Assembly: GCA_027325475.1 (NCBI GenBank)
Contig: DAIEFO010000051.1
Coordinates: 1 to 10,623 of the forward strand
Direction of reading: 5' to 3'
From: Desulfobacteraceae bacterium
Lineage (GTDB): Bacteria > Desulfobacterota > Desulfobacteria > Desulfobacterales > Desulfatirhabdiaceae
DNA length: 10,623 nt
The notes under the pieces are model-generated. The model did no database searches. It was not told the origin of the DNA and saw nothing but the letters and a program-made list of their open reading frames with translations. Positions 1 through 8,087 of the stretch are shown piece after piece. The position numbers were made by a program, and so were the translations under genes. The first letter of the stretch is position 1. Each line of letters begins with the position of its first letter.

Positions 1-2032
1 CCGATACCTCGATATCCCCCGCGTTCTTATTCATGGATTCCCAGGCATTGGTAAAAAGGTGGGTCAGAAGCAGCCGCATCAGAGGGATATCCACGTCAAT
101 CACTGGAGACGGCGTCGTATAGTGCTTGTGAATACATATATATTTTGGAATCAGCGCTGTAGAAGAATTCAGAAAATCATCGCAAATCATGTTCAGCTCC
201 AGACAGGTTCTCCGAACAGGTATCTGTCCCAGATAAGTCAGCATCAAATGACCCACTTCTGCTGCCCGAAGGGCTGCTTTTTGAGCCTCTGACACATAGG
301 GTGTATTGGTCTGCGGCATTCCTTGAAGCGCCATTTCCAGATTTCCGATGACAGCGCTCAAAATATTATTGAAATTATGAGCGATAGCCCCAGCCATGCG
401 GGCCAGACTTTCGGATTTTTGCATCTGATGCGTCTGCTGTTCACAAAAAATACGTGAAGCTTCCGCCTCCTTGCGGGCCGTCAAATCCAGATGCGTGCCT
501 GCAGCACGCAGCGCCTTCCCTGTATCATCCCTGGAAATCACTTTACCCTTGGTCAGTACCCACTTCCATTCGCCGCTTTTGGTCAGCAGTCGATATTCGG
601 CTTCATAGCATCGGGTACTTTCGCTCAGAAAATCGCTAAACGCCTTTTGAACCAGCGGTAAATCATCTGGATGCATCTGCTTTTTCCATGCATCCATGTG
701 GGGACTGATCTCATCCGGGCCATATCCCAGCATTGCAGACAACTGGTGATTGGACGCCACTTCCCCTGTAACGATATTCCAGTCCCACGACCCCAGTTCC
801 ACGCTTTCAAACACCAGTTCAAGCTGTTCGTGACTCCGTCGCAGAGCTTCCTCAATTTCCTTGAGATCAGTAATTTCCATGAGAAAGCCCTGAATGCTGG
901 TCTGCCCATTTTCGACCCTGACACGAGCGCTGGCTCTGATCCAAACCACTTCTTGTGACTTAAATACGAAGCGACTCTCCCCCACCTGTATATCACCGGA
1001 GAGAACCGATTTAAATCGAGAAAGCGCAAGCGGAATGTCCGGTGGATACACAAAATCAGTAAACGGTTTTCCCAGCACATCGTTGATGCTGTAGCCGTAA
1101 AGACTTTCAACATTGGGGGTAACATAGGTAATGAGCCCATGTTCATCGAGTGTATAAACGACGTTGTTCATGTTTTCGACCAGGGTGCGGTATCGCTCTT
1201 CACTGAGGCGAAGTTCCTGCGTCCGGCGTTCCAGCAGATCTTCCACATGTAACAATGCCCGCTCCCTGCGCGCACGGTCACAAAGCCACAGCAGGTACCC
1301 TGGCTGAAAAGGTTTGCGCGCATAGGCGCTGGCCCCCTTGTTCATCCACTCAATCACCAGTTCCGGCCGAGGATCCGCTGTAATCATGATAATCACCGCC
1401 TGCGAATTATGGCTTCGAAACTCCACCAAGAGGGTATCCCCCAGAATATCCGGCAGATGATAATCCAGAATAACCACATCATAGAATATACGGTTGAACA
1501 AAACGGCGGCTTTAGCGCCTGTCAGTGCGGTATCCACCGTATATCCGTATGCGTCAAACGTCTTTTTCATGATTTTGATCAGTGTGGGACTGTCTTCGAC
1601 AATCAGCATCCGCAGTATCCGCTGCGCGCTTTTACCCAGCACCAGTTCGTGCGCCATTTGAACAAACCGGGACGGATCTACCGGCGAAGGTAAAAATGCG
1701 TTCGCTTTTAAATCCGCGGTGATCTGTTCTGCTTCTGCTCCGGAAAATGTTGCGGATACCACCAGAATCGGAACGCTATTGAAACGAACATATTCCGGAG
1801 AACGTAACAAATGGCAAAATCGCCAGCCATCGATACCCGGCATATAAAGATCTGTCACGATCAGATCTGGAATCACGCTTTCCGTCATTTGTTCCAATGC
1901 GGCAGCCGCGCTTTGAAAACCAGAAACTGTAAAACCCTCTCGTTTTAAAAGCGCGGACAACACCAGAAGCTGCGTAGCGTTATCATTAACAACGGCGACC
2001 GTCTGACGGGATTTTACCGGGATTTCAGACAT
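1..2032 (-). CDS. Hybrid sensor histidine kinase with two N-terminal receiver domains and two PAS domains (3' end outside window)
   Basis: One open frame of 677 codons runs without a stop from an ATG at 2032 to the window edge, so the C-terminus is missing. Domains read from my translation: receiver 1 (about residues 10-125, phospho-Asp D61 in VTDLYMPGIDG), receiver 2 (about 140-255, E146/D147, D190, T218, K240), a charged linker, PAS 1 (about 276-392), PAS 2 (about 402-525, with a PAS_3-like MHPDD), and a HisKA region with H552 in AHNFNNIL. The start of the ATPase domain follows (N-box TNAWESM, N662); the G boxes lie beyond the edge. Receiver 1 is partly degenerate: Asn replaces the first acidic residue (N16) and Ser replaces the conserved Lys (S116 in FLPSP). 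There is no signal peptide or membrane segment, so it is probably cytosolic, sensing through PAS. Its ATG is four bases after the dapB stop, with GAAAGGG about ten bases upstream, so it is probably cotranscribed with dapB. Its signal and targets are unknown. Confidence 0.9.
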   Translation of the reverse strand, partial: MSEIPVKSRQTVAVVNDNATQLLVLSALLKREGFTVSGFQSAAAALEQMTESVIPDLIVTDLYMPGIDGWRFCHLLRSPEYVRFNSVPILVVSATFSGAEAEQITADLKANAFLPSPVDPSRFVQMAHELVLGKSAQRILRMLIVEDSPTLIKIMKKTFDAYGYTVDTALTGAKAAVLFNRIFYDVVILDYHLPDILGDTLLVEFRSHNSQAVIIMITADPRPELVIEWMNKGASAYARKPFQPGYLLWLCDRARRERALLHVEDLLERRTQELRLSEERYRTLVENMNNVVYTLDEHGLITYVTPNVESLYGYSINDVLGKPFTDFVYPPDIPLALSRFKSVLSGDIQVGESRFVFKSQEVVWIRASARVRVENGQTSIQGFLMEITDLKEIEEALRRSHEQLELVFESVELGSWDWNIVTGEVASNHQLSAMLGYGPDEISPHMDAWKKQMHPDDLPLVQKAFSDFLSESTRCYEAEYRLLTKSGEWKWVLTKGKVISRDDTGKALRAAGTHLDLTARKEAEASRIFCEQQTHQMQKSESLARMAGAIAHNFNNILSAVIGNLEMALQGMPQTNTPYVSEAQKAALRAAEVGHLMLTYLGQIPVRRTCLELNMICDDFLNSSTALIPKYICIHKHYTTPSPVIDVDIPLMRLLLTHLFTNAWESMNKNAGDIEVS

Positions 2033-2036
2033 TGTT

Positions 2037-2867
2037 TTATTGCCCTTTCAAGACATCCATCATGGTGAACACCTGTCCTTTGGCACCGCTTTGTATCTTG
2101 TTCCGAAGATAGAGTATGGCATCCAGCGTACCCAGTGTATAGACATCCCGGCCATTCACATTGTGCTTGAATTCAAACATCACTGTCTGATCCCCGGATG
2201 TCAGCGTATAGGTATGCCAGCCATGCCCACTCAGAAACGCTTCGGGGATACCCCAGATATCTCTCTGGCGGTCTGGATCCCGTTCCATCTCGATACCTTT
2301 TTCGGAGCAGGAAACCCCCATCCGGCTGAAAGAACCAACGACCGCCTTTGCCGTACCGCTGGTATCGGCCTTGCCGCATTGATGACTTTCTTTCACCTGA
2401 AGTCTGTAGCCCTTGAAAAGATCAGGAAAACTGGATGCCGCAAAATCCATCATGGCCTGAAAACCGACGATCTGCTTCGCCATATTGGGCGCTATTACCG
2501 CCGATATCTTAGATTCCTTCACGGTTTCTTCCAGAAGGCTTCGATCGCCGCCGGTGGTTCCCATGACAAAAGGAATGGCATGCCGCACATAGAACCGGGC
2601 ATTGTCATTCACTGCCGAAGGGTGGGTGTAATCCACCATCATCAATCCTGGATGCTGTTTCAGAATATCTCCGATCTCATGATCCCGGCGATCCGGATGC
2701 AGCAACTTTACCGTCATTGTTTCCGTCTCATATTCTGAAAAAGGAATATCGGCGCCAGTGAGAGAAAACGGCGCAACCGCCACCCGGCTGTCTTTAAGAG
2801 CAAAATTGAACATGGTTGCCGCCATTTTCCCTGGCAGACCGTTGACCATTATTGGAACAGGTTCCAT
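2037..2867 (-). CDS. dapB: 4-hydroxy-tetrahydrodipicolinate reductase, atypical plant-type branch
   Basis: This enzyme makes tetrahydrodipicolinate in the cytosolic diaminopimelate/lysine pathway, using NAD(P)H. The 276 residues show a glycine-rich nucleotide site at the N-terminus (VNGLPGKM, 8-15), the GTTGGD loop (103-108), and the substrate/catalytic segment ESHQCGKADTSGTAKAV (160-176). In the classical family this segment is E-HH-K-D-PSGTA. Here the second His is Gln (Q163) and the Pro is Thr, while H162, K166 and SGTA remain. This pattern and the shortened nucleotide motif match the subgroup described for plants and some bacteria better than the E. coli type. The ATG at 2867 follows GGAGGTGCAGAT, a strong ribosome binding site. 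The gene starts 18 bases after the pseudouridine synthase stop and ends four bases before the hybrid kinase, so it sits inside the operon. Function is assigned from motifs; the plant-type placement is from memory of the family. Confidence 0.9.
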   Translation of the reverse strand: MEPVPIMVNGLPGKMAATMFNFALKDSRVAVAPFSLTGADIPFSEYETETMTVKLLHPDRRDHEIGDILKQHPGLMMVDYTHPSAVNDNARFYVRHAIPFVMGTTGGDRSLLEETVKESKISAVIAPNMAKQIVGFQAMMDFAASSFPDLFKGYRLQVKESHQCGKADTSGTAKAVVGSFSRMGVSCSEKGIEMERDPDRQRDIWGIPEAFLSGHGWHTYTLTSGDQTVMFEFKHNVNGRDVYTLGTLDAILYLRNKIQSGAKGQVFTMMDVLKGQ

Positions 2868-2885
2868 ATCTGCACCTCCATCACA

Positions 2886-3860
2886 TTATGTTAAGCTTTT
2901 AAGCCTGTATAGAATATCCGACATATCGCCCGGAACAGGGGATACCATCTGCATACGTTCACCCGTTTGGGGATGGGTAAAAACGATTTTCCAGGCATGC
3001 AGCATCTGCCGGACAATAAATGGTGTCACACATGCCAAACGGCTGTCCGCCTTGCGGGGCCCATACACATCATCTCCCAGCACTGGATGATGTAACGCCG
3101 CACAATGCACACGTATCTGATGGGTACGTCCCGTCTTGATTTCCACTTCCAGAAGGCTGGCGGCGGAAAACTCCTCTTTGACCCGCCAAAGGGTTTTGGC
3201 ATCCCGGGACTTTGCACTGAAAACCGACATTTTCTTTCTGTCCACCGGATGCCTGCCGATCGACAGTTCTATAGAGCCGCTGGCACTTTCCATATTTCCT
3301 GCAACAAGCGCCAGATAGGTTTTCTGAAGCGTCCGGTTCTTAAATTGATCGGCCAAATGCGCCTGCGCGGCCGCTGTCTTGGCCACCAGCAGCACACCCG
3401 ATGTATCTTTATCCAGACGGTGAACAATCCCCGGCCGGACTTTACCCCCGATTCCTGAAAGATGCGGACAATGATACAAAATGGCGTTGACCAGCGTACC
3501 GGAACTGTGGCCAGGCGCCGGATGCACAACCATTCCCGCCGGCTTGTCAATAACGATGATTTCCTCATCTTCGTGGAGAATTTGAAGCGTAATGGATTCA
3601 GGCGCACAATCAATGGGGACGGGGGCAGGAATGTCGCCGGAAATGGATTCTCCGGCCTTAAGGCGGTAACCTGGTTTTTTGATTTCTCCCTGAACACGAA
3701 TTCGCCCTTCACGGATCAGCGCTCCTGCCACTGAACGTGAACATGCACCGATCTGCATCGCCACAGCCACATCCAGCCGTGTTCCGGAAAGCCGTTCTGT
3801 AACGGCTATGGAAAAAGAACCTTGTGAAAACATGATGGCGGATACATCACACCGCAGCAC
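2886..3860 (-). CDS. RluA/RluD-family 23S rRNA pseudouridine synthase
   Basis: This protein converts specific uridines to pseudouridine, most likely in 23S rRNA. It has an N-terminal S4 RNA-binding domain (about residues 26-85) and then the PseudoU_synth_2 catalytic domain. The signature HRLDKDTSG is at 147-155, with the nucleophilic Asp at D150. The motifs IDKPAGMVVHP (104-114) and TGRTHQIRVH (243-252) are also present. Length (324) and architecture are like RluD, but the exact target uridines cannot be read from sequence, so I give no symbol. The start is uncertain. The GTG at 3860 overlaps the carD end by 14 bases and has AGGAAA directly before it, which is tight for a ribosome binding site. 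An ATG at 3833 would lose only nine residues outside the S4 domain but has no clear binding site. Either way translation is probably coupled to the CarD-like gene upstream, and dapB follows 18 bases later. Confidence 0.9.
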   Translation of the reverse strand: MLRCDVSAIMFSQGSFSIAVTERLSGTRLDVAVAMQIGACSRSVAGALIREGRIRVQGEIKKPGYRLKAGESISGDIPAPVPIDCAPESITLQILHEDEEIIVIDKPAGMVVHPAPGHSSGTLVNAILYHCPHLSGIGGKVRPGIVHRLDKDTSGVLLVAKTAAAQAHLADQFKNRTLQKTYLALVAGNMESASGSIELSIGRHPVDRKKMSVFSAKSRDAKTLWRVKEEFSAASLLEVEIKTGRTHQIRVHCAALHHPVLGDDVYGPRKADSRLACVTPFIVRQMLHAWKIVFTHPQTGERMQMVSPVPGDMSDILYRLKSLT

Positions 3861-4407
3861 TTTCCTGAATAAAGAGTGATTCTATTTCGGACAAAATCAT
3901 ATCCTCAGTGGTATGTCTGGATGTAGAAAGCTCTTTCAGCAGTAACATCTGGGCCGTATCATACAGTTTACGCTCGCCAAAAGATAAATCTTTAGATAAT
4001 TTAAGTAAATACAGATCACGAAAGACCTCAGCCACATCAAAAAGAGAACCTGTTTTTATCTTTTCCATATAATCGCGATATCTGCGATTCCAGGTCTGAG
4101 ATTCCAGAGCAAAATCCCGCTGGTTTTTCATGATGTCATAGATCTTGGGAATTTCATTCTCCTGAATAATTTCCCTGAGGCCTACAGACTGCACATTCCA
4201 TGTCGGAATCATGATCACCATACCATTTTCCAGAATCTTCATGATATAGAAATCATGTCTTTCTCCGTTGATTACTTTGCTTTCAATGGCTTCGATCCTT
4301 CCAACGCCATGGGCCGGATATACCGCAAGATCACCTATACAGAACTTTTTAATACAGATTTTTAAAGGCTCCGCTTTGATTTTATCTTTTTTATCGTTTA
4401 GTTTCAT
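3847..4407 (-). CDS. CarD/CdnL-family RNA polymerase-binding transcription regulator
   Basis: CarD/CdnL proteins bind the RNA polymerase beta subunit and stabilise open complexes, often at rRNA and housekeeping promoters. Residues 22-82 form the polymerase-interaction domain, with IGDLAVYPAHGVGRIEAIE, a FYIMK strand and the VPT-N-VGLR-like stretch MIPTWNVQSVGLREI. Residues about 88-180 are the helical DNA-binding part; W106, RR (108-109), EKIKTGS and FGERKLYD match the conserved elements of that part. At 186 residues it is slightly long because of a basic, lysine-rich N-terminal stretch of about 20 residues. The ATG at 4407 is the only plausible start but lacks a clear Shine-Dalgarno sequence. 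It is the first gene of the left-hand unit, 202 bases after the hppA stop and beyond a strong terminator, so it needs its own promoter. I found no convincing one. The leader is rich in C and T on the coding strand. Confidence 0.9.
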   Translation of the reverse strand: MKLNDKKDKIKAEPLKICIKKFCIGDLAVYPAHGVGRIEAIESKVINGERHDFYIMKILENGMVIMIPTWNVQSVGLREIIQENEIPKIYDIMKNQRDFALESQTWNRRYRDYMEKIKTGSLFDVAEVFRDLYLLKLSKDLSFGERKLYDTAQMLLLKELSTSRHTTEDMILSEIESLFIQESAAV

Positions 4408-4532
4408 ATCGTACCATATAAAAACTGTACTGCAATGTGGGGAGTTGAGAAGTGGGAAAGGGAAGTTGAATTATGGAGCAAAGATATATCCATATGGTCT
4501 GTAAACTACCACAGATCACCTGAACAAGCAAT

Positions 4533-4571
4533 AAAAAAGGATTGACGCCATTGAAAGCGCCAATCCTTTTT
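4533..4571 (-). terminator. Intrinsic terminator of the hppA unit (symmetrical, may work both ways)
   Basis: A ten-position stem (4539-4548 with 4557-4566, GGATTGACGC against GCGCCAATCC, one A-C mismatch) closes an eight-base loop. It is flanked by A6 on the left and T5 on the right. Read on the minus strand, a run of six T follows the stem 35 bases after the hppA stop, a standard intrinsic terminator. The T-run on the other side means it could also stop plus-strand transcripts, although no plus-strand gene needs it here. Confidence 0.85.
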
Positions 4572-4605
4572 CATTTACAACAATAAAAGATTAAAAAACG
4601 CTGTA

Positions 4606-6624
4606 CTACATCAGGAACGGAACCATCAGCAGCGCCACAACGTTCAGAATCTTGATCATCGGGTTGACAGCCGGACCAGCGGTATCCTTGTACGGATCGC
4701 CGACGGTGTCGCCGGTAACAGCCGCTTTATGAGCATCACTGCCCTTGCCGCCCAGATGACCGTCTTCAATATATTTCTTGGCGTTGTCCCATGCAGCACC
4801 ACCCGTGGTCATGGAAATGGCCACAAAAAGACCGGTAACGATACTGCCGATCAGAAGACCACCCAGGGCGACTTTGCCCAGCAGAAGACCGACAATGATC
4901 GGAGCGGCCACCGGCAGCAGAGCAGGAACAATCATCTCTTTCAAGGCAAACTTGGTAACGATATCCACGCATGCGCCGTAATCAGGTTTTGCAGTACCTT
5001 CCATAATGCCAGGAATGGTGCGGAACTGTCTGCGGACTTCTTCAACAACCGCGCCGCCAGCATTTCCTACCGCTTTCATGGCGATGGAAGCAAACAGATA
5101 CGGCAGGAGACCACCGATAAAAAGACCAATGACAACGTTGACATCGGAAAGGTCGAACCGGATGGCGGCTGCACCTTTTTCTGCATGAAGCGCGAATTCC
5201 TGGACATAGGCGTTAAACAGCACCAGAGCGGCAAGACCAGCGGAACCAATGGCATATCCTTTGGTAACGGCTTTGGTGGTATTTCCAACTGCATCCAGAG
5301 GATCCGTGACCGCACGAACGCTTTCGTCCATTTCAGCCATTTCAGCGATGCCACCGGCGTTGTCGGTAATCGGGCCATAAGCATCAATAGCAATGACCAT
5401 ACCCGTCATGGACAGCATGGACATGGCCGCCATGGCAATGCCATACAGACCTGCAAAATGATAGGCTGCATAAATAGCGATACATATCGTGATAACCGGA
5501 GCCGCAGTCGCCTGCATACTGACAGCCAGACCTGCGATGATATTGGTGCCGTGACCGGTGGAAGAAGCTTCGGCGATGGCTTTGACCGGCGCATATTTAC
5601 CGGTATAGAATTCGGTGATGATAACAATGACAACGGTCATAATAAGACCAATCAGGGTAGAAGCATAGATGGCCTGAGCGGAAATGGTTCCAAGATCGCC
5701 CATGAATTTATGGCAGGCGAAATAGAAAGCAACTGCCGCAATAATGGCTGCGCCAAACATTCCTTTATACAGAGCACCCATAATATAATCGCTTTTGGCA
5801 CCCAGTCTGACAAAGAAGATAGCGATCATAGAGGCGACAATGGAAATCGCTCCCAGAATCAGCGGAAATTCCTCGGCCATAAGAATTTTGGGGAACAGCA
5901 GGTGACCGATCAACATTGCTGCCACAGCCGTAACCGCATAAGTTTCGAACAAGTCAGCCGCCATACCGGCGCAGTCACCAACATTGTCGCCGACGTTGTC
6001 TGCGATAACAGCAGGGTTTCTGGGGTCGTCTTCGGGAATCCCGGCTTCAACCTTGCCCACCAGGTCTGCGCCGACATCCGCGCCCTTGGTGAAGATACCG
6101 CCGCCCAACCGGGCAAAAATGGAAATCAGGCTGCCGCCAAATCCCAACGCAACCAGAGACATCACATCATGAGTAACGAAAAAATAACCTGATACGGAGG
6201 TCAACGCCAGACCCGCAACCATCATACCGGTAACAGACCCGCCTTTGAACGCAAGCGCAAGACCTGCAGGCAGACCTTTTTTTGCAGCTTCAGCGGTTCT
6301 GACATTGGCAATGACAGAAACTCTCATGCCGACATAACCGGCAATAAAGGAAGCAACCGCACCGATCAGAAAACCCATGGCTGATTTTGAGCCCAGTGTG
6401 GCAAAAATGGCAACAAAAATGATAGCACCCACGATAGACATACTTTTCAACTGCCGATTCAGATATGCAATGGCGCCTTCTTTGATGGCGCTGGCAATGG
6501 CCTGCATCTTTTCATTACCTGCCGGAGCGCTTTTAACGATAGAAGCCAGCGCTATCGCAAAAACAACTCCCACTAAACCAACCAGCATACACGTTAATGG
6601 AATATTTGCCAGTACGTAGTCCAT
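4606..6624 (-). CDS. hppA: Membrane-bound proton-pumping pyrophosphatase, K+-independent type
   Basis: This enzyme hydrolyses pyrophosphate and uses the energy to move ions, usually protons, out across the cytoplasmic membrane. The 672 residues are almost entirely alternating hydrophobic segments, consistent with the family's 16 helices. The substrate/Mg-binding motifs are all present: DVGADLVGK (183-191), DNVGDNVGD (209-217) and GDTVGDPYKDTAGPAVN (638-654). The segment GNTTKAVT (447-454) has Lys at 451 and Thr at 454. The family literature links Lys at this place to potassium independence; the potassium-dependent branch has Ala. Such enzymes are generally proton pumps, so H+ rather than Na+ is the likely ion, by inference. 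The start at 6624 has GGAGGG seven bases upstream. It is the last gene of its unit, 20 bases after pth, followed by a hairpin terminator. In an anaerobe it would conserve energy from the PPi released by biosynthesis. Confidence 0.97.
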   Translation of the reverse strand: MDYVLANIPLTCMLVGLVGVVFAIALASIVKSAPAGNEKMQAIASAIKEGAIAYLNRQLKSMSIVGAIIFVAIFATLGSKSAMGFLIGAVASFIAGYVGMRVSVIANVRTAEAAKKGLPAGLALAFKGGSVTGMMVAGLALTSVSGYFFVTHDVMSLVALGFGGSLISIFARLGGGIFTKGADVGADLVGKVEAGIPEDDPRNPAVIADNVGDNVGDCAGMAADLFETYAVTAVAAMLIGHLLFPKILMAEEFPLILGAISIVASMIAIFFVRLGAKSDYIMGALYKGMFGAAIIAAVAFYFACHKFMGDLGTISAQAIYASTLIGLIMTVVIVIITEFYTGKYAPVKAIAEASSTGHGTNIIAGLAVSMQATAAPVITICIAIYAAYHFAGLYGIAMAAMSMLSMTGMVIAIDAYGPITDNAGGIAEMAEMDESVRAVTDPLDAVGNTTKAVTKGYAIGSAGLAALVLFNAYVQEFALHAEKGAAAIRFDLSDVNVVIGLFIGGLLPYLFASIAMKAVGNAGGAVVEEVRRQFRTIPGIMEGTAKPDYGACVDIVTKFALKEMIVPALLPVAAPIIVGLLLGKVALGGLLIGSIVTGLFVAISMTTGGAAWDNAKKYIEDGHLGGKGSDAHKAAVTGDTVGDPYKDTAGPAVNPMIKILNVVALLMVPFLM

Positions 6625-6644
6625 TCTTTCCCTCCATCTGTTGT

Positions 6645-7301
6645 TTAACTTAAAATCGTGATTAACGTCTGATTAAACCGGTTCATCCCCGCTCCTGCAC
6701 CATTGCAGAGAACAGTTACCACGGCCTCCCGCGCCCGGCCAATGATGCGTGTCATCATACCGTGTTCTTTCGGCGTAAAAGACGACAGCACGTGATCCAC
6801 CACACCCACACTTTCTTCGGGACGCCCGATGCCGATGCGAAGACGGTTGAAATCGCCTCCGCCCAAAGCATCTATCAACGACTGAATACCATTGTGCCCT
6901 CCGCTCCCTCCTTTCGATTTAATTTTGATTCTTCCAAATGATAAGTCCATATCGTCATGGACAACTAACATATCCTTAACCGAAAGACCTGTGCACTTTA
7001 AAATCTGGCATATGGGCCCTCCGCTCAGATTCATGTAATCCATCGGCTGCGACAGTATGACATTTCTGCCCTCAATCGTACCCTCTCCTATCCGTGCGCT
7101 GACCTCCGACATGCTTATCGGAGGACGCCGCATCGGAATCCGGTAAAAGCGTGCAAGATCGTCAATGACCTGAAAACCGATGTTGTGCCTGCTATGAAGG
7201 TACTTCGCTCCCGGATTTCCAAGCCCTACAACCAGAAAGCATCTATTTTCCGCACATCCCGTCCGGAGTGCTTCAAACTGAACTGTCGCAGAAATATCCA
7301 T
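6645..7301 (-). CDS. pth: Peptidyl-tRNA hydrolase
   Basis: Pth recycles tRNA by cutting the ester bond of peptidyl-tRNAs dropped by stalled ribosomes. Family motifs are clear: VVGLGNPG (24-31, N29), SRHNIGF with catalytic H39, MDYMNLSG (N91), VVHDDMDL (D116), and GGSGGHNG (N137). These correspond to E. coli N10, H20, N68, D93 and N114. The protein has 218 residues, of which about 20 precede the usual N-terminus. No ATG, GTG or TTG lies between the ATG at 7301 and the first conserved residues, so the extension seems forced unless a CTG is used. The ribosome binding site is weak (AGGA only two bases before the ATG). It lies between rplY (59 bases upstream) and hppA (20 bases downstream). The L25-Pth pairing is a common bacterial neighbourhood. 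Confidence 0.95.
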   Translation of the reverse strand: MDISATVQFEALRTGCAENRCFLVVGLGNPGAKYLHSRHNIGFQVIDDLARFYRIPMRRPPISMSEVSARIGEGTIEGRNVILSQPMDYMNLSGGPICQILKCTGLSVKDMLVVHDDMDLSFGRIKIKSKGGSGGHNGIQSLIDALGGGDFNRLRIGIGRPEESVGVVDHVLSSFTPKEHGMMTRIIGRAREAVVTVLCNGAGAGMNRFNQTLITILS

Positions 7302-7360
7302 GATCCTGGCAACCGCATGGGCATTACATTCTGAGCGAAATCACTCTTCAACGCCCTGCC

Positions 7361-7978
7361 CTATTTGGTTTTGGCGGTACCTTCAGCGACCTCTTCACCC
7401 GGTGTTTTTTCATCGGATTTGGTGCTGAGAACAGTTAAAATGGTCTCATTGGCTTCAGCAGACAGCTCAATATTTTCAGCAACCTTCAGGTCTTTGATAT
7501 GAATGGAATCCCCAATTTCCAGATCTGTAATATCAATCGGAATGGACTGAGGAATTTCAAACGGCAGACACATCACCTCAACTTCACGCTGGATGATCTG
7601 AAGCATGCCGCCTTCTTCGATCCCCTTACATTTGCCTTTAACCACGATCGGCACATTCGCTGTTATTTTACGATCTTTTGAAATTTCATAAAAATCGACA
7701 TGCAGAAACTTCCTGGACAGCGGATGCATCTGCAATTCTTTAATCATGGCGGTACGGGCGCCGGAGCCGACATTTTGAATCGCCATATTGAAAATGATCT
7801 GACCCGCCGAAGCCTTTTTAAGGGCGCGTTCCAGATCTACGGCTCCTACCGACAGTAAAACGGATTCAGAGCCAGGGCCGTACAGGACGGCGGGGATATT
7901 GCCTTCCCGGCGCAACGCTCTTGAAGGGCTGTTCCCTGTGGACGTCCTCAACGTTGCATTCAGTTCGAGTATCTCCAA
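7361..7978 (-). CDS. rplY: 50S ribosomal protein L25, long CTC/TL5 form
   Basis: This protein binds 5S rRNA in the large ribosomal subunit. The 205 residues split into the L25 RNA-binding beta-barrel (about 1-93, with RALRREGNIPAVLYG and HPLSRKFLHVDFYEI) and the C-terminal TL5/CTC beta domain (about 100-185). An acidic, low-complexity tail follows. The short enteric L25 has only the first domain, so this is the long CTC type. The start is a TTG at 7978, chosen because a perfect AAGGAGG lies five bases upstream and family similarity begins immediately. No ATG is available nearby. It follows prs (109 bases) and precedes pth (59 bases), so it is probably part of the same transcript. Confidence 0.95.
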   Translation of the reverse strand: MEILELNATLRTSTGNSPSRALRREGNIPAVLYGPGSESVLLSVGAVDLERALKKASAGQIIFNMAIQNVGSGARTAMIKELQMHPLSRKFLHVDFYEISKDRKITANVPIVVKGKCKGIEEGGMLQIIQREVEVMCLPFEIPQSIPIDITDLEIGDSIHIKDLKVAENIELSAEANETILTVLSTKSDEKTPGEEVAEGTAKTK

Positions 7979-7983
7979 AAAAG

Positions 7984-7990
7984 CCTCCTT
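7984..7990 (-). promoter_or_regulatory. Shine-Dalgarno that fixes the TTG start of rplY
   Basis: AAGGAGG on the minus strand lies five bases before TTG at 7978-7976. It is a full match to the anti-Shine-Dalgarno sequence and supports the rare TTG start. Confidence 0.85.
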
Positions 7991-8087
7991 ATGCTATACC
8001 TCGATTTCTGCTCAAAATTGAACAGCATCTATCTGATTTATCAATCAAACAATCATTACACCACCTTGTTACAGGCAGCATTCTTTC

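Noticed and set aside
625..1146. A 173-codon minus-strand open frame inside the hybrid kinase
   Set aside because: It is in a different frame from the continuous kinase frame, which carries clear PAS motifs across the same bases.
2040..2738. A 232-codon open frame on the plus strand opposite dapB
   Set aside because: It lies wholly over the certain dapB gene, and its translation shows no family motif.
4437..4482. Purine-rich stretch with several G runs upstream of carD, considered as a G-quadruplex or regulatory tract
   Set aside because: It has only three runs of three or more G close together, and no flanking structure or conserved element I can name.
4408..4530. Candidate promoter boxes for carD (for example CATAAT at 4475-4470)
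   Set aside because: None has a credible -35 at the right distance; a promoter must exist here but I cannot place it.
4729..6192. A 487-codon open frame on the plus strand opposite hppA
   Set aside because: It is the mirror of a strongly biased membrane-protein gene. Its product is full of Asn, Gly, His, Asp and Ser with no hydrophobic core or recognisable motif, and hppA on the other strand is certain.
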